Positions 35,763 through 44,026 of a stretch of DNA of 64,000 nucleotides are shown here, one piece after another. This DNA is from Verrucomicrobiota bacterium (lineage in GTDB: Bacteria; Verrucomicrobiota; Verrucomicrobiia; CAIQCK01). Below the pieces are notes generated by a model that saw only the letters and a program-made list of their open reading frames with translations, made no database searches and was not told where the DNA came from. Where the stretch lies: NCBI GenBank assembly GCA_016235595.1, contig JACRJX010000007.1, positions 310,001-374,000 on the forward strand, given 5' to 3'. Position 1 is the first letter of the stretch, and every line of letters begins with the position of its first letter. Both the position numbers and the translations under genes were made by a program.

Positions 35763-35780
35763 ATTTTAGGAACTGGTTTC

Positions 35781-36560
35781 ATGGAAACGATTGGTCAGCA
35801 ATTACGCGAGGCTCGCGAGCGCAAGAAGATCTCGCTGGAAACCGCTGCGCAGGGGACAAAGATCAAGGGCGAATACCTTGCCGCGATGGAGGCTGACCAG
35901 TTTGATCGGATCGAAGCGCCGGTTTACGTCAGAGGGTTTCTTCGCATCTACGGTCAATATCTGGGAATCGATTCGAAGCCGCTCGTGAATCAGTTTTCCA
36001 ATCTGAGGTCGCCTGAGCCTGCCGCGCCTGTCGAACCGCCCAAGCCGATCATCCATCGGCCCATTGGGAAAACTTCGACCTCCGTGCTTCCTGAACCCCA
36101 AACGCCACTGTCGCCGATGCTGCTGCTCGCGCTGCTGAGCGTTGTCGTCTGCGTGCTCTTGGTGATCTGGGCCGTCTGGGCTGTGTTCGGCGGATCGGGT
36201 CAACCCAAAGGCGAGCCCAAGCCCACGGACAAACCTGCCGCGAGTTCCGTGCCGGCCAAGGTCGCGGCTGAATCCTACCTGAAGCCCAAAGGGGTGGGGC
36301 CTGCGTTGATCATCGAGCCGCCGCGCAAGCCGGCGCATACGCTCACCCTCCGCGCCGACGAGTCGTGCGAGGTCACTGTGACGGTGGACGGGGCGGTGCT
36401 GTTCCGGCAACCCATGCCGAAGGGCGAAGTGCGCAAGTTCGACGCCAATCGCAGCATCAAGATCAAGGTCAACGACGGCAACGCCGTCCATGTCTGGTAT
36501 GACCAAAAAGACATGGGCAAGCTTGGCCGCCGCCGCGAGCTGGTCGAGAGGCAGTTTTAA
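35781..36560 (+). CDS. RodZ-like helix-turn-helix membrane protein
   Basis: 259 residues. The N-terminal HTH_25 domain reads IGQQLREARERKKISLETAA, then TKIKGEYLAAMEADQFDRI and PVYVRGFLRIYGQYLGID. A single helix spans residues 113-138 (MLLLALLSVVVCVLLVIWAV), and the periplasmic end has a DUF4115-type domain (LTLRADESCEVTVTVDG). This is the RodZ layout, which links MreB filaments to the cell envelope in rods. Shine-Dalgarno AGGAA about 9 nt upstream. Sits between ftsK and rimO, a cell-division and translation-maturation neighbourhood. Confidence 0.88.
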   Translation: METIGQQLREARERKKISLETAAQGTKIKGEYLAAMEADQFDRIEAPVYVRGFLRIYGQYLGIDSKPLVNQFSNLRSPEPAAPVEPPKPIIHRPIGKTSTSVLPEPQTPLSPMLLLALLSVVVCVLLVIWAVWAVFGGSGQPKGEPKPTDKPAASSVPAKVAAESYLKPKGVGPALIIEPPRKPAHTLTLRADESCEVTVTVDGAVLFRQPMPKGEVRKFDANRSIKIKVNDGNAVHVWYDQKDMGKLGRRRELVERQF

Positions 36561-36655
36561 CGGTGCAACCCATGGTGGGTGGTTGGTGATGCAGGTCCCG
36601 GTCGGGAATTGCGAAACGCGAGTCACCCATCGCCAATTACGTATTATCTTCCCCC

Positions 36656-38176
36656 ATGATCCAAGTCGGCCTTATCAACCTCGGTTGCGCCAAAAACCTC
36701 GTGGATGCCGAGATCATGCTCGGCCATCTGCTCAAAGCTGGCATGACGATCGTCAACGACGCCAGCCATGCCGACGCGATCATCGTCAACACCTGCACCT
36801 TCATTGATCCCGCCAAGGAGGAAAGCGTTAACGCAGTCTTCGAGGCCGATGAAGTGCGCCGCCGTCTCCGGCCCGATCAGGCACTGATCGTCAGCGGTTG
36901 CATGGCGCAGCGGTTCCCGGAAGTGTTGCGGAAGGAGATTCCGGAGATTGACGCGATCATGGGGTTGAACGAAGTGCCGAAGGTGGCCGGCATTGTCCGG
37001 CAAGCCATTGAGCACCGGAAGTCCGCTGGACTGCGGAGAAGCAAGGCCGGTCTCCAGCCTGCCCGGTCATTGGCGACAGCCTCCCTTGCTGCCCGCGCCG
37101 CTGCGCCGATCAAGCTCGTTTCCCGACATGCCACCTACATCGCCGACCACGACGCGCCGCGTTTTCGCCTCACGCCGAAACATTTCGCGTTCGTGAAGAT
37201 CGCCGAGGGTTGCAACCATCCATGTACCTTCTGCGTCATTCCGCAGATTCGCGGACGTCATCGCAGCCGTCCTGTCGAGAGTATCGTCACCGAGGCGCGC
37301 CGGCTCGTTGCCGAAGGCGTGAAGGAACTGAACCTTATTTCCCAGGACACGACCTACTACGGCCTTGACCTCTGGCCCGCCAGCGCCCGCGACCAGCGGC
37401 CGTTCGACCACACACGAAGTCGCAGCTTTACGCAGTCGTCGCTTCTGCCAATCCCGAATCCCAAAACCAGGATTCAGCACCTTCCCACGCTTTGCACGCT
37501 CCTACGCGAGCTTGATGCCATTCCCGGCGACTTTTGGATTCGCCTTCTCTATACGCATCCGGCGCACTGGAGTGACGAACTCGTCGAAACCATCGCCGCG
37601 TCGAAAAAAATCGTTCACTACGTGGACCTGCCGCTCCAGCACATCCACCCCGAAATGCTCGCTGCGATGCAGCGCGAGACCAGCGAGGCATGGATCCGCG
37701 GATTGGTTGCGCGCATCCGCAGCCGGCTTCCCGGCATTGCGATTCGCACCGCGTTCATCGTTGGCTTTCCCGGCGAGACGGAGAAGCATTTCAACCATCT
37801 GCTCGATTTCATCCGGGAGATGCGGTTCGAGCGGCTCGGCGTGTTTTTGTATTCGCAGGAGGAAGGGAGCCGCGCCGCCGCGTTGCCGGGCCAGTTGCCG
37901 GAGAAAGTGAAGCGCGATCGATACGCCCGCGCGATGGCATTGCAGCAGCGCCTCAGCCGGGAGCGAAATGCCGCGTTGGTCGGCCGGCGGCTGCGTGTGC
38001 TGGTGGACGGACCCAGCTCGAAGAAAGGATTTGCCGGGGTCGCGCGCAGTGAAGCGGACGCGCCGGACATTGACGGCCGGGTTTACCTCTCCGGCAGGAA
38101 ATTTCAGCCCGGCGAATTTCTGGACGTGACTGTGACCGGCAGCAGCGAATACGATGTGACCGCCAAGCGATCATAG
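36656..38176 (+). CDS. rimO: Ribosomal protein S12 methylthiotransferase RimO with two in-frame insertions
   Basis: 506 residues against about 440 for typical RimO. The UPF0004 domain has its three cluster cysteines in NLGCAKNLVDAE, IVNTCTFIDPAK and IVSGCMAQRF. The radical-SAM cluster motif is CNHPCTFC (about residue 186), and a C-terminal TRAM domain ends the protein. It adds a methylthio group to an Asp of S12. The surplus length falls in two low-complexity stretches, at about 37015-37110 and 37376-37487, which look like inserted sequence; the frame stays open. TATTAT ends 8 nt before the ATG and no Shine-Dalgarno is seen. Confidence 0.93.
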   Translation: MIQVGLINLGCAKNLVDAEIMLGHLLKAGMTIVNDASHADAIIVNTCTFIDPAKEESVNAVFEADEVRRRLRPDQALIVSGCMAQRFPEVLRKEIPEIDAIMGLNEVPKVAGIVRQAIEHRKSAGLRRSKAGLQPARSLATASLAARAAAPIKLVSRHATYIADHDAPRFRLTPKHFAFVKIAEGCNHPCTFCVIPQIRGRHRSRPVESIVTEARRLVAEGVKELNLISQDTTYYGLDLWPASARDQRPFDHTRSRSFTQSSLLPIPNPKTRIQHLPTLCTLLRELDAIPGDFWIRLLYTHPAHWSDELVETIAASKKIVHYVDLPLQHIHPEMLAAMQRETSEAWIRGLVARIRSRLPGIAIRTAFIVGFPGETEKHFNHLLDFIREMRFERLGVFLYSQEEGSRAAALPGQLPEKVKRDRYARAMALQQRLSRERNAALVGRRLRVLVDGPSSKKGFAGVARSEADAPDIDGRVYLSGRKFQPGEFLDVTVTGSSEYDVTAKRS

Positions 38177-38219
38177 ACATTTGCTGATGGCATGACGTAT
38201 TACGAGTGACGTTGATCAG

Positions 38220-38837
38220 ATGAACCTGCCAAACAAACTAACACTCTCGCGCATTGTGATGGCGATGTTCTTCGTCATGGCGCTGCTGCTGCCACATTTT
38301 CCCTACGGCAAAACCGTTGCGTTCGTGCTGTTCATCGCTGCGAGTATTACGGACTGGTGGGATGGTTGGTTGGCGCGGCGCAACAAGATCACCACCGCCT
38401 TTGGCGTCATCCTCGACCCGCTGGCCGACAAGATCCTCACCTGCGCCGCGTTCGTTTGTCTTGTGGAAATTGACGCGCCGGGTTTGCCGCCGGGCCAGCA
38501 TAACCTCGTGCAGGCGTGGATGGCGGTGGTCATCATCGGGCGTGAGTTTGTCATCAATGGACTTCGGCTGATGGCGGCTCAGAAGGGTGTGGTGCTGCCG
38601 GCTGACCTGTTAGGCAAACAAAAGACGATTTCGCAGATGGTCAGCATCAACTTCATCCTGCTCAGCCTGATGTTGATCGAAGACTGGCCGCGCCTGCTGG
38701 GCGATTACATGCGGTTTTTCGAGCAGTGGTTTCCCTCCGTTTCCTTCTGGCTGATGATGCTGACGGTGTTGCTGACCGTTGTCAGCGGAGTTTCCTATCT
38801 CATCCGTGGCCACCGACTTTACACGCAGGATATCTGA
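38220..38837 (+). CDS. pgsA: CDP-diacylglycerol--glycerol-3-phosphate 3-phosphatidyltransferase
   Basis: 205 residues. The CDP-alcohol phosphotransferase motif DWWDGWLAR...GVILDPLAD spans residues 44-69 with all four aspartates. About five membrane helices; N terminus NLPNKLTLSRIVMAMFFVMA is typical for PgsA. It makes phosphatidylglycerol phosphate. The next gene, pgpA, overlaps its 3' end and encodes the phosphatase for the following step, so the two reactions of phosphatidylglycerol synthesis are coupled genetically. Confidence 0.95.
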   Translation: MNLPNKLTLSRIVMAMFFVMALLLPHFPYGKTVAFVLFIAASITDWWDGWLARRNKITTAFGVILDPLADKILTCAAFVCLVEIDAPGLPPGQHNLVQAWMAVVIIGREFVINGLRLMAAQKGVVLPADLLGKQKTISQMVSINFILLSLMLIEDWPRLLGDYMRFFEQWFPSVSFWLMMLTVLLTVVSGVSYLIRGHRLYTQDI

Positions 38838-39285
38838 GCGGCTGGCGCTCGTGATCGCGACCGGCTTCGGTTCCGGCTGTCTGCCGCTCGCGCCTGGCAC
38901 CTGGGGCAGCCTCGTCGGCGTCCTGTGGTTTCTGGCGCTCTGGAAACTGAACTGGCTCGTGCCGGGTATCATCGTCGGTCTGGCGCTCAGTGTCGTCACC
39001 GCCGGGGTTGGCGAGCGGCACTTCGCCCGCAAAGACCCGCCGCAGGTGGTCGTGGATGAACTGGCGTGTTTTCCATTGGCAATGCTCGGCTTGCCGGTCA
39101 CGCCAGTGTGGATTGCCGCGGCGTTCGTTCTCTTTCGCGTCTTCGATGTGGTGAAACCGCAGCCGGCGCATTGGGTGCAACGCTGGCCCGGCGGCTGGGG
39201 CATCACCGCCGACGACGTCGTCGCCGCTCTCTACGCCTGCGGCGCGCTGCATGCGGTTCGTTGGGTTGTCGGGGAACTGGTTTGA
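38806..39285 (+). CDS. pgpA: Phosphatidylglycerophosphatase A
   Basis: About 159 residues if the GTG at 38806 is the start, overlapping pgsA by 32 nt; an earlier TTG at 38779 is possible. PgpA blocks: IATGFGSGCLPLAPGTWGSL at the N terminus, QVVVDELACFPLAML (about 75) with the metal-binding Asp and Glu, and the C-terminal WGITADDVVAALYACG. Two or three membrane helices. Removes the phosphate from phosphatidylglycerol phosphate made by PgsA. No good Shine-Dalgarno, so translation may depend on pgsA. Confidence 0.93.
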   Translation: MATDFTRRISERLALVIATGFGSGCLPLAPGTWGSLVGVLWFLALWKLNWLVPGIIVGLALSVVTAGVGERHFARKDPPQVVVDELACFPLAMLGLPVTPVWIAAAFVLFRVFDVVKPQPAHWVQRWPGGWGITADDVVAALYACGALHAVRWVVGELV

Positions 39286-39367
39286 GCAGGGAAGGTCCGG
39301 AGAATAACTCGAATATCATTTCTCCGTCGCGTTTTCCCGGGGCACGCCGTCTTTTTCTTCCGCCGGC

Positions 39368-39395
39368 TTGCAAGGCGGCGCTGCGTCCCTATAAT
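39368..39395 (+). promoter_or_regulatory. Promoter with very short leader for the zinc-ribbon gene
   Basis: TTGCAA (39368-39373), 16-nt spacer, TATAAT (39390-39395), 11 nt before the ATG at 39407. No Shine-Dalgarno lies between. Confidence 0.6.
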
Positions 39396-39406
39396 CGCCG
39401 CACTTT

Positions 39407-40030
39407 ATGCCAATCGAAGAATGGGATCATTTGCAGGTGCGGTCGTCGTTGTGCAATGGCTGCCAGAAGCCTTTTGAAGACAAGGAGGACTACCACACCG
39501 CCTTGTCGCTTACACCGGAAGGCTACCGTCGGCGCGACTTGTGCCAGGCCTGTTGGGGCGCGGCCGAGCGTGGCAGTGCCATCAGCTACTGGCAGGGGAC
39601 GTTCCAAATCCCGCCGCCACCAAAGCCGGAGACGCTCAAGAGGGAAGACGCCGAGTCGCTCCTGCGGAAGTTCATTGACTCGAAAGACCCCGGTCACGCC
39701 AACGTCCGCTACATCCTCGCCATCATGCTAGAGCGCAAGCGCACGCTGAGACATCGCGACACGACCGAGCAGGAAGGGCAGAAGGTTCTCATCTACGAAC
39801 ATGCCCGCACTGGCGAGACGTTCCTCGTGCCTGATCCGCGCCTGCGGCTGGACCAACTCGAAGCCGTGCAGACCGAGGTTTCCGCGTTGCTCGCCCCGCC
39901 GCCCGCGCCTACGCCTGTGGAGCAGGCTCTGGCTGCCGTCGAGCAGGAGGCAAACGCCGCTGCCATTGCTGCGGCGGAGAATCAGCCGCCAAACGATGCG
40001 GAGCCGCCAACACCGCAAGCGCAGGGTTAA
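39407..40030 (+). CDS. Zinc-ribbon-like hypothetical protein
   Basis: 207 residues. Cys pairs CNGC (residues 16-19) and CQAC (46-49) flank a short beta segment and form a probable zinc ribbon. A helical region follows (LLRKFIDSKDPGHANVRYIL and MLERKRTLRHRDTTEQEGQK), and the tail (residues 165-207) is rich in Ala, Pro and Glu and likely disordered. Cytosolic, no enzymatic motif; possibly a nucleic-acid or protein-binding factor (inference). Its 3' end overlaps the convergent GNAT gene by 4 nt. Confidence 0.75.
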   Translation: MPIEEWDHLQVRSSLCNGCQKPFEDKEDYHTALSLTPEGYRRRDLCQACWGAAERGSAISYWQGTFQIPPPPKPETLKREDAESLLRKFIDSKDPGHANVRYILAIMLERKRTLRHRDTTEQEGQKVLIYEHARTGETFLVPDPRLRLDQLEAVQTEVSALLAPPPAPTPVEQALAAVEQEANAAAIAAAENQPPNDAEPPTPQAQG

Positions 40031-40896
40031 CCTTTGGCCGGATCAGCCACCGCGTAGGTGAGGGCGGGGTCGCCGCACCAGTCGTTGCAGCCGAGGTACA
40101 TTCGCGTCAACGGGCGCTGCGGCGCAAAACCGTAGCGCGCCACGAGTTGCCGGGCAGGATGGTTCACCAGCACGTCGGCAAAAATCCGCTGTCCAGCCAA
40201 TCGCGCGAGGCAGGCGCATAGCAACGCTTCGGCGGCTTCGGGTGAGCGTGCCGCCCACGGGCCGAGATGCCACGCGTTAGCGCCGGGCCGGGCAAGGAGA
40301 AAACCTTCCAAGGGACGGAGGACGAAGGACGGAGGGCGGACTGTCCAGCAGAGGTCTGGATGCTCGCCAAGGAGGCGCTGCAGTACGAGGCGGCGTGAAA
40401 CGCCGAATGCTTCGTTATCCAATGCCGAAATCGCCTCCCCATCGCACTCCGTCGCTTGAACCTGGCAACCGGCGATCCGCGTTTCGCCATTCACTCTCGC
40501 CACGGTCTCGACTCGCTCCAGTTCGTATTCGTCGCGGAAGCCGAGCGGCACATAGACGGTTTTGCCGGCGGGAGTGGCGTCGAGTTTGATGCATGGCACG
40601 CCGCGCTGCTGGAGCCATGCAATGCAATGCTTCAACAGGGATTTGCCGACGCCAAGCCGCCGAAACTCCGGATGGACCAGCACCATGCCGATCCATGCGA
40701 CCTTGCCGTCATGGATGGTGGTGGTGGCTGTGCCGACGGGGCGGCCTTCCCATTCCGCCACGAAGCAACCTTCAGGTGTGTAGCCGAGCAGCGCGCGCCA
40801 GTCGGCTTCGGTCTGGTTCCAGCCGGCGAGTGTTTTCAACTCCATCCCGAACGGGATGTCGGCGGGCGTCATCTGGCGGAGTTGCAGGGCTGACAT
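40027..40896 (-). CDS. GNAT family N-acetyltransferase with second acetyltransferase-like domain
   Basis: 289 residues. The first half is a GNAT domain: LRQMTPADIPFGMELK, AWIGMVLVHPEFRRLGVGKSL with the acetyl-CoA motif RRLGVG (about residues 79-84) and YVPLGFRDEYELER. The second half (about 150-280) has the Acetyltransf_18-type pattern found in YitH-like proteins, ending IFADVLVNHPARQLVARYGF. Acetylates an amine or similar group; substrate unknown. Confidence 0.9.
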   Translation of the reverse strand: MSALQLRQMTPADIPFGMELKTLAGWNQTEADWRALLGYTPEGCFVAEWEGRPVGTATTTIHDGKVAWIGMVLVHPEFRRLGVGKSLLKHCIAWLQQRGVPCIKLDATPAGKTVYVPLGFRDEYELERVETVARVNGETRIAGCQVQATECDGEAISALDNEAFGVSRRLVLQRLLGEHPDLCWTVRPPSFVLRPLEGFLLARPGANAWHLGPWAARSPEAAEALLCACLARLAGQRIFADVLVNHPARQLVARYGFAPQRPLTRMYLGCNDWCGDPALTYAVADPAKG

Positions 40897-40926
40897 GAGT
40901 AGATGTTGTTGGAGTGATCCGATCGC

Positions 40927-41823
40927 TTACTTCTTCGTGCCGCGCAGGTGCTCGTCGAACCAATCGGCCATGGCCGCGAGGTCGGGTTCGCGGTCTTTCC
41001 AGCCGTGGGCGGCGCCGGGTTTGACGATGAGCTTGGCCTTGGCGCCGGCTTCGGTGGCGCGCTTCACGAAACTCTCCGCTTGCTGGATGGGCACGAGCTT
41101 GTCGGCATCGCCGTGGATGATGAGCGTGGGCGGCATCTTGGCGGTGATGAAATAGATGGGCGAGATCTCCTTGCCGAGTTTCTGGCGGCCCTCAGGCGTG
41201 TCGGCCTCCGGTCCAAACGCGGGTTTGTAGTTCTTCAAAATCCCGACGCCGACCGCGTCCTCGCCGGCAGTGCCGTAGTTCAGGAAATCGGTTGGTGGAA
41301 AGAAACACGCCACGGCCTGCACGGCGCTGCTTTCGCGGTCAATCGGGTCCTTGGCCTTGGGATCGCCCGGCCCGCCCTTCGTGCCCATCGTCACGGAGAG
41401 ATGGCCGCCCGCGCTGCCGCCGGTGATGCCGAAACGATCCGGATTCACTCCCCACTTGGCGGCGTTGTGGCGGATGAACCGCACGGCGCGGTGGATATCC
41501 TGTGTGATCTCAGGGATGGTGAACTTCGGTTGCGAGCCATGCACCACCGCGAAGACTGTGTAGCCGCGATTCAGGAACGGCGCGTAGTATTTCGGGTTGA
41601 TGGACTGGTGGCTGGAGAACCAGCCGCCGCTGACCATGAAGATGATGGCGTGGCCGTTGTTTGTTTTCACCGGCTGCACCACGTCAAACGTGAGCGCAAC
41701 GCCGAACTTGCGGCCGTAGATCACGTCCTCGATGCGTGTGAAATCCACGTCACTCTGAGCGAACGCGGGAGAAACGAGCAACAGCAGCGACAGCAGGGCA
41801 GAGATGCAGACAGGTTTTTTCAT
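40927..41823 (-). CDS. Exported alpha/beta hydrolase (esterase/acetylxylan-esterase-like)
   Basis: 298 residues from the ATG at 41823, which gives a proper signal peptide (VCISALLSLLLLVSPAFAQ). Triad: Ser in GITGGSAGGHLSV (about residue 134), Asp in LIIHGDADKLVP and His in GAAHGWKDRE. The oxyanion region is FMVSGGWFSSH. Resembles BD-FAE/prolyl-oligopeptidase-type esterases that remove acyl groups from plant polysaccharides, in keeping with other secreted hydrolases here. Stands alone. Confidence 0.88.
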   Translation of the reverse strand: MKKPVCISALLSLLLLVSPAFAQSDVDFTRIEDVIYGRKFGVALTFDVVQPVKTNNGHAIIFMVSGGWFSSHQSINPKYYAPFLNRGYTVFAVVHGSQPKFTIPEITQDIHRAVRFIRHNAAKWGVNPDRFGITGGSAGGHLSVTMGTKGGPGDPKAKDPIDRESSAVQAVACFFPPTDFLNYGTAGEDAVGVGILKNYKPAFGPEADTPEGRQKLGKEISPIYFITAKMPPTLIIHGDADKLVPIQQAESFVKRATEAGAKAKLIVKPGAAHGWKDREPDLAAMADWFDEHLRGTKK

Positions 41824-41893
41824 GCGTGGCAGCTTTCTATCGCCCACTAAACCACAAACGCACTCGTGACGGCAAGAGCATCTCACGCGCACA

Positions 41894-42031
41894 CCTCAGC
41901 GCCGCGACCGTCTCGTTTTGTCGGCTGCGCGAATCGGGGCGCTGAGGCCCCTCCTACATTCAGGACACGCCTTGCCCTTTCCGCTGCATTCGCTACCTTT
42001 GGGCATTCGGTGGCCGGCATGAGGCCGGCCA
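41894..42031. repeat. Two palindromic elements upstream of the quinone oxidoreductase
   Basis: CCTCAGCGCC/GGCGCTGAGG (41894-41903 with 41938-41947) and TGGCCGGC/GCCGGCCA (42011-42031, 5-nt loop) are perfect stems. They lie in a 225-nt gap between divergent genes that holds no ORF of its own. Confidence 0.7.
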
Positions 42032-42048
42032 TCCGATGGAGAAACGAT

Positions 42049-43020
42049 ATGCCTCACGCAGTGCGAATTTATGAAACCGGTGGCCCGGACAAAATGCGCT
42101 GGGAAGATGTCCAGGTCGCCAACCCCGGCCTGGGAGAAGTGCTCGTGCGCAACACCGCCGTCGGCCTCAATTTCATAGACACCTATCATCGCTCCGGCCT
42201 CTATCCAGTGCCGCTGCCGGCCACGCTCGGCATGGAGGGTGCCGGCGTTGTCGAATCGGTCGGTCAGAAGGTGAATGGGTTCAAGGCCGGCGAACGCGTC
42301 GCCTACGCGAACCCGATCGGCGCCTATGCCGAACGGCTCCTGCGTCCGGCGGCACGGTTGATCAAAATCCCCGCCGGCGTTGACGACAAGGTCGCCGCCG
42401 CCATCATGCTCAAGGGAATGAGCGCGTGGTATTTGATCCGGCGCACCTACAAGGTTCGCAAAGGCGACACCCTTCTCATGCATGCGGCGGCGGGCGGCGT
42501 CGGCCAGATTCTCTGCCAGTGGGCCACCAGCCTCGGCGCGACCGTCATCGGCACCGTTGGCAGCGACGAGAAGGCCGCGCTGGCGAAAAAGGCCGGCTGC
42601 AAGCACATCATCGTTACGGCCAGGGAAAAAATCGTCGAACGGGTCAAGGAGATCACCCGGGGTGCTGGCGTGCCGGTCGTCTATGACGGCGTCGGCAGGG
42701 ACACCTTTATGGATTCCCTCGACTGCCTCGCGCCGCTCGGCCTGATGGTGAGCTTCGGCAACGCCTCCGGGCCGGTCACGCAGTTCAATCCCGCCGTCCT
42801 ATCCCAGAAAGGTTCCCTCTTCCTGACGCGCCCGACGTTGTTCGACTACACCGCACGGCGCGAAGACCTGGTTGCGGCGGCGCGCGATCTGTTTGCCGTG
42901 GTGCAAAGCAAGGCGGTCAAGGTGACGATCAACCAGACCTATCCCTTGCGCGAAGCCGCCCAAGCCCACCGCGACCTCGAAGCCCGCAAGACCACCGGCT
43001 CGACGGTATTGCTGTCGTAG
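42049..43020 (+). CDS. NADPH:quinone oxidoreductase (zinc-independent MDR family)
   Basis: 323 residues from the ATG at 42049, with GGAG 8 nt upstream. MDR features: VRIYETGGPDKMRWEDVQV, GLNFIDTYHRSGLYPVPLP typical of the Qor subgroup, GMEGAGVVESVGQKV, the cofactor Rossmann motif HAAAGGVGQILCQWA and DYTARREDLVAAARDLF near the end. It lacks the zinc cysteines of alcohol dehydrogenases. Reduces quinones or other enones with NADPH in the cytoplasm. Single gene. Confidence 0.92.
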   Translation: MPHAVRIYETGGPDKMRWEDVQVANPGLGEVLVRNTAVGLNFIDTYHRSGLYPVPLPATLGMEGAGVVESVGQKVNGFKAGERVAYANPIGAYAERLLRPAARLIKIPAGVDDKVAAAIMLKGMSAWYLIRRTYKVRKGDTLLMHAAAGGVGQILCQWATSLGATVIGTVGSDEKAALAKKAGCKHIIVTAREKIVERVKEITRGAGVPVVYDGVGRDTFMDSLDCLAPLGLMVSFGNASGPVTQFNPAVLSQKGSLFLTRPTLFDYTARREDLVAAARDLFAVVQSKAVKVTINQTYPLREAAQAHRDLEARKTTGSTVLLS

Positions 43021-43140
43021 CAGGGAGGGGAAATGAGGCCACGGGGGAAGTGCAGCTATCGATACATGATTCAACCTCTTCGGAGTAGGAACCTGTGCGG
43101 AGCGCATCACCGACGGTAGCGGGCCTGCATCGCCGGTTTC
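43021..43140. other. Intergenic lead-in to repeat locus II
   Basis: No ORF. Marks the transition from GC-rich housekeeping DNA to repeat locus II. Confidence 0.4.
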
Positions 43141-43265
43141 TATGATGGCGGTCTCTGACCGCCGGTTGTTTCGTCGTCCATCGTCGGCCGTCAGAGATCG
43201 CAACCGCAGAACCGGAAAGCGCTTGCCGCCGCAAGCCGCTGAGAGGACTATGAGCGGAGAAGACG
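43141..43265 (+). repeat. Structured repeat, copy C
   Basis: Hairpin 1 GGCGGTC/GACCGCC (43147-43163), linker CGGTTGTTTCGTCGTCCATC, then CAGAACCGGAAAGCGCTTGC with a perfect hairpin GCTTGC/GCAAGC (43221-43236), then CTGAGAGGACTATGAGCGG. It aligns closely with copy D and, in reverse orientation, with copies A and B at 17.1-17.8 kb. Confidence 0.87.
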
Positions 43266-43273
43266 AGGCCTAA
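43250..43273 (+). CDS. Leader ORF C, 7 codons
   Basis: ATG inside the repeat tail, preceded by GAGAGG, encodes MSGEDEA and stops at TAA. Three nucleotides (TAG) separate it from the ATG of the next gene at 43277. Confidence 0.45.
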   Translation: MSGEDEA

Positions 43274-43276
43274 TAG

Positions 43277-43876
43277 ATGTTCGCCCGGAGCATGATGAAA
43301 CACAAATTGCTGAAGGCCATAGGATATGGGGTAGCTGTGCTCCTAGTATCCGCTGGGCTGTTTTTTGCCATAGCGCTCCTGCCTGGATCAATTGAAGGTG
43401 TGTATCGGGGAATAGCTCCTCAATGCGCTTGCTACAGCGTGAACTTCATATATTGCACCAACGAAAGGTTGGTCCTCTATTCGAGCGAACATCCGCCCGC
43501 GGAGTACAGTGGGAGATACGAGGTAGAGAAGGATGGCTCATGTTCGCTTTACCTGTTCTCCGCGTGGGAGGGCGCAAGTGAAACACCTCTATGGCGGGCG
43601 TATCCACATTTTTTGGTAACGCGAGTAGTGGAGGCTGGGAAAGACGGAAAAACCATTTGGTGTTGGAAGTGGCCAAGAATTGGACTGATTGGCAAGACAA
43701 TCAGAGAACAAGAGATTGCAAGAAAAACCATTATTGGCAAGGGTCGAGTGGCTGCTACCTACTTTGATTCGAACTTCCGGCAACTGAGACAAGAGATCAT
43801 TACAAGACAAGGTGCAACAAGGGTGGAGCCAGTCGTTGGAGATAACGCAAGCTCGACGGGCACGCATAAGAAATAA
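43277..43876 (+). CDS. Membrane-anchored hypothetical protein of repeat locus II
   Basis: 199 residues. One hydrophobic anchor (residues 13-33, YGVAVLLVSAGLFFAIALLP) is followed by a periplasmic domain with several cysteines (QCACYSVNFIYC and GSCSLYLF) and a basic, disordered tail. ATG at 43277 has GAGG 8 nt upstream from the repeat-derived leader; ATGs at 43292 and 43295 are alternatives. No family recognised. GC content is visibly lower than in neighbouring genes. Confidence 0.65.
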   Translation: MFARSMMKHKLLKAIGYGVAVLLVSAGLFFAIALLPGSIEGVYRGIAPQCACYSVNFIYCTNERLVLYSSEHPPAEYSGRYEVEKDGSCSLYLFSAWEGASETPLWRAYPHFLVTRVVEAGKDGKTIWCWKWPRIGLIGKTIREQEIARKTIIGKGRVAATYFDSNFRQLRQEIITRQGATRVEPVVGDNASSTGTHKK

Positions 43877-43890
43877 GCCTCTCATCCGAG

Positions 43891-44026
43891 CTGTAGAGGC
43901 CCCTCTTGGCCATCCGCCGGTTGTTTCATCGTCCATCATCGGCGGTTAGCGACCGCCGCCACAGAACCGGAAACCGCTTGCCCCCGCCAGTCGCAGAGAG
44001 GATTATGCGCAGAGTAGGAGAAGAGG
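43891..44026 (+). repeat. Structured repeat, copy D
   Basis: A GGCC...GGCC hairpin takes the place of hairpin 1. CGGTTGTTTCATCGTCCATC, hairpin 2 GGCGGT/ACCGCC, CAGAACCGGAAACCGCTTGC and GCAGAGAGGATTATGCGC follow. Roughly four of five positions match copy C. Confidence 0.87.
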
